Source: Calendula officinalis
Taxonomy: Eukaryota > Streptophyta > Magnoliopsida > Asterales > Asteraceae
Length of the DNA: 64,000 bases
Reading direction: 5' to 3'
NCBI GenBank assembly: GCA_963853835.1
Contig: OY970828.1
Span: 61,062,861 to 61,126,860, forward strand
Part shown: positions 61,998-64,000 of the stretch, piece by piece
How positions within the stretch are numbered: position 1 is the stretch's first letter
Layout: every line of letters starts with the position of its first letter
The notes under the pieces: generated by a model
What the model saw: only the letters and a program-made list of their open reading frames with translations
Told to the model about the DNA's origin: nothing
Databases searched by the model: none
Made by a program: the position numbers and the translations under genes

Positions 61998-62474
61998 ATG
62001 TCTTCGTCACCAAAGATCATCGTGCTCCAGAGCTCCGACGGTGAGACATTCGAGGTTGATGTGGTGGTCGCGAGTGAGTCACAGACAATCAAACACATGA
62101 TCGAAGATGATTGTGTCGAAAACGCCATCCCTGTTCCCAACGTCAGAGGCTCAATCCTTTCGAAGGTAATCGAATATTGTAAGAAACATTCGATCTCACG
62201 AAATCAGGATGATGATGAGAAGGCGTCTGAGGAAGATCTAAAGGCGTTTGATGCTGAATTTGTGAAGGTGGATCAGAACACGCTTTTTGATCTTATTCTG
62301 GCTGCTAATTATCTTAACATCAAAGGTTTACTGGATCTGACGTGTCAGACTGTTGCTGACATGATCAAAGGAAAGTCACCTGAAGAAATTCGCAAAACAT
62401 TCAACATAAAGAATGATTTCACACCTGAAGAGGAAGCAGAGGTCCGTAGGGAGAATTCTTGGGCTTTTGAATAA
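61998..62474 (+). CDS. SKP1-like protein (SCF adaptor)
   Basis: An intronless 158-residue frame. The N-terminal half has the BTB/POZ-like fold of SKP1, which contacts cullin 1 in SCF ubiquitin ligases. The C-terminal segment (NYLNIKGLLDLTCQTVADMI, then the helix ending ENSWAFE) is the F-box-binding region and ends with the family's WAFE-type tail. Length matches plant ASK/SKP1 proteins (about 160). The start is the first ATG after a short leader and TATA box. The gene sits alone, and plant SKP1-like genes are commonly intronless or single-intron. It could be a diverged ASK; expression would distinguish. Confidence 0.95.
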   Translation: MSSSPKIIVLQSSDGETFEVDVVVASESQTIKHMIEDDCVENAIPVPNVRGSILSKVIEYCKKHSISRNQDDDEKASEEDLKAFDAEFVKVDQNTLFDLILAANYLNIKGLLDLTCQTVADMIKGKSPEEIRKTFNIKNDFTPEEEAEVRRENSWAFE

Positions 62475-62847
62475 TTATTTTAACTGTTTATATCATTCAA
62501 GTGTTTATATCGTGGCGGTTTTTTGAGGTTTTTATATTTAACAACTTAATATTTTTGTAGTCAATGCATTATGATGTTCTTTAACGATGACGCGTTTAGT
62601 ACAATAAATTACTAATATTATTATCGCACTTTTTTAAGAGTTGATGCATTATAACTTGGTTTTCAAGTCAATTCCACCCAACTCGAACCCTATTAATATT
62701 TATGGAAGAATATTTGCGCAACGCGTTGGCGAATATATTATAACTATATATTGTGGCAACGAACTTGGATCGTAGCAATGATGGTGGTGATAATTTCAAC
62801 TTAAAGATATTAATAATGATAACTATGTTCAAATAATGAACATATGT
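62475..62847. other. 3' flank of the SKP1-like gene
   Basis: A/T-rich, includes the probable 3' UTR; an AATAAA-like signal (ACAATAAATTACT near 62602) is possible. Confidence 0.4.
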
Positions 62848-62960
62848 TAGTAACTCAGTTGGTTAGAGTATTGTGTTAATAACGTGGAAATCGTTCAAGT
62901 CGTGCATGGTTCATAGTTTTGACAAACACAAAGTTATCCCTAAATAACAAGCATGCTTGC
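62848..62960 (+). mobile_element. tRNA-derived SINE remnant
   Basis: TAACTCAGTTGGTTAGAG closely matches a tRNA A box region and is followed 25-30 bases later by a B-box-like ATCGTTCAAGTC. The rest cannot form a full cloverleaf, so it is a SINE head rather than a tRNA gene. Confidence 0.55.
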
Positions 62961-63739
62961 TTAATAGTAAATCTTCCTAATTTTAAATGTCCAAAATGCA
63001 TTCTAATATATGTACACCAATAATTCTCTTTTTTAATATTATCTTATAATTTTAACACATTTTTTCATCTAATGAATAGGACTATAAAATTAAATACTAT
63101 ATTGTTACTCTTAACATTAATAGAGACAATAAAGAGACGCCGTCACTACTCACTAGCATTTGACTGTTGGAACTTAGAACATGATTTTATGGTTTTGGAC
63201 CTATCATACAAGTCTAGACAGACCAAACCAAAAGCGCCCCATAGCCCAATTTAATCTTAACTCTTAATTATTATGGTCCCTCAACAGAGTGGGGTTAAAA
63301 TGCCCTTTTATCTTTAATTAATTATAACTCGTGATAAATTACGGGCGGCTTATAGAATTGTTCACAAAAATAAATAGAAAATATATAAGAAACATGTGTT
63401 GATAATAATAACTTTAATATTGAAAATGTCTTGTCTTTCTCACATTGCCTAAAGAACGATTTAATTCAAGCACATCAGTAACCCGAATGGACCGAGAATG
63501 AAACATGCAGATTCACCCATTTAAAATGTCCTGAATTTTAGAAAAAAAAATATGGAACTTGCGAAATTTAATTAAAATGAATAAACTAAATTTGACCTCA
63601 TCAGTCACATCCATAGGTCGTGTTCTTTTGCTCATATAATCAAATTACACATATGGTCAACAAAATAACAAACATATAAAAAAAAAGGAACAACAAAACT
63701 AAACAACAAACGTTTCAAACATACATATGTTTGAAACAA

Positions 63740-63741
<2 letters not shown>
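62961..63741. other. intergenic, nothing recognised
   Basis: A/T-rich, no supported gene. Confidence 0.4.

Positions 63742-63813
<72 letters not shown>
63742..63813. repeat. (TA)n microsatellite
   Basis: An uninterrupted run of about 36 TA dinucleotides. Frames read through it are artefacts. Confidence 0.95.
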
Positions 63814-63817
<4 letters not shown>

Positions 63818-64000
63818 ATAGATCAAGAAAGAAGCATCTTTATTTGAAGAAGCTAGAAAAGGGTTGTATTTTCGTAAAATATACATATAAACATACATAT
63901 ACATACATATATGTACATATACATAAATATTTAGACCATAATTCATTAGTGTGATGATATCTTTCAAATTAGAATCATAATTCATTTTAAGAATGTTGTA

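Noticed and set aside
62848..62960. A functional tRNA gene
   Set aside because: The A box fits, but acceptor and anticodon stems do not form, so a SINE remnant is the better call.
63632..63985. Open frames rich in Tyr-Ile
   Set aside because: They read through the (TA)n microsatellite.
1..64000. CRISPR arrays, operons, prokaryotic origins or phage
   Set aside because: The direct repeats are LTRs, MITEs or microsatellites; genes are spliced plant genes.

Overview
This is a 64 kb piece of an AT-rich, repeat-dense plant nuclear genome, almost certainly a eudicot. The evidence is spliced genes with plant-specific products (a Dof factor, a CDPK-related kinase, a plant TFIIB-like factor, a SKP1-like protein), LTR retrotransposons of plant Ty3/gypsy and Ty1/copia types, and plant MITE families. 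The repeat mix would suit Asteraceae, but that is inference. There is no bacterial, CRISPR or operon structure.

Six host genes are supported. They are a Dof zinc-finger factor (15670-14484, minus), an NSR-like RRM protein (34230-36747, plus, six exons), a cytochrome b5 (44843-45908, plus, three exons), a PTF2/TFIIB-like gene with one reading-frame break (50503-48957, minus), a CDPK-related kinase (56530-52404, minus, eleven exons, one with a GC donor site) and an intronless SKP1-like gene (61998-62474, plus). Coding exons were joined by following splice sites and phase. They serve unrelated functions: transcription, splicing, ER electron transfer, signalling and ubiquitination.

The rest is layered transposable-element sequence. 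1-4975 is a decayed Ty3/gypsy element, inserted in the 3' part of a GGGGGAGAT-type LTR element (4976-6952). 7077-13480 holds two long-TIR Mutator-like elements; the second contains a gypsy-like LTR, which itself contains a solo LTR with a TSD. 15936-22871 holds palindrome-rich (CACATGTG) MITE-like elements, a CACTA end and a complete 3.3 kb non-autonomous LTR element (17756-21077, TSD ATACT). 25628-31865 is a structurally complete copia element (TSD AACCG) with a broken pol, no recognisable gag, and a 5' LTR lacking most of its U3. 39609-41196 is a gag fragment duplicated in inverted orientation; a hAT MITE sits in one arm and the other arm preserves the empty site. 57104-61460 holds another Mutator-like element, a diverged 0.3 kb duplication and a hAT-like repeat.

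No clearly new molecular system was found. The strongest leads are a family of long-TIR elements (GAGTAAATTACA ends), several with 9-bp target duplications and transcript-like interiors; the inverted gag duplication, a candidate hairpin-RNA source; the CACATGTG palindrome-array elements; and the frame break in the PTF2-like gene.
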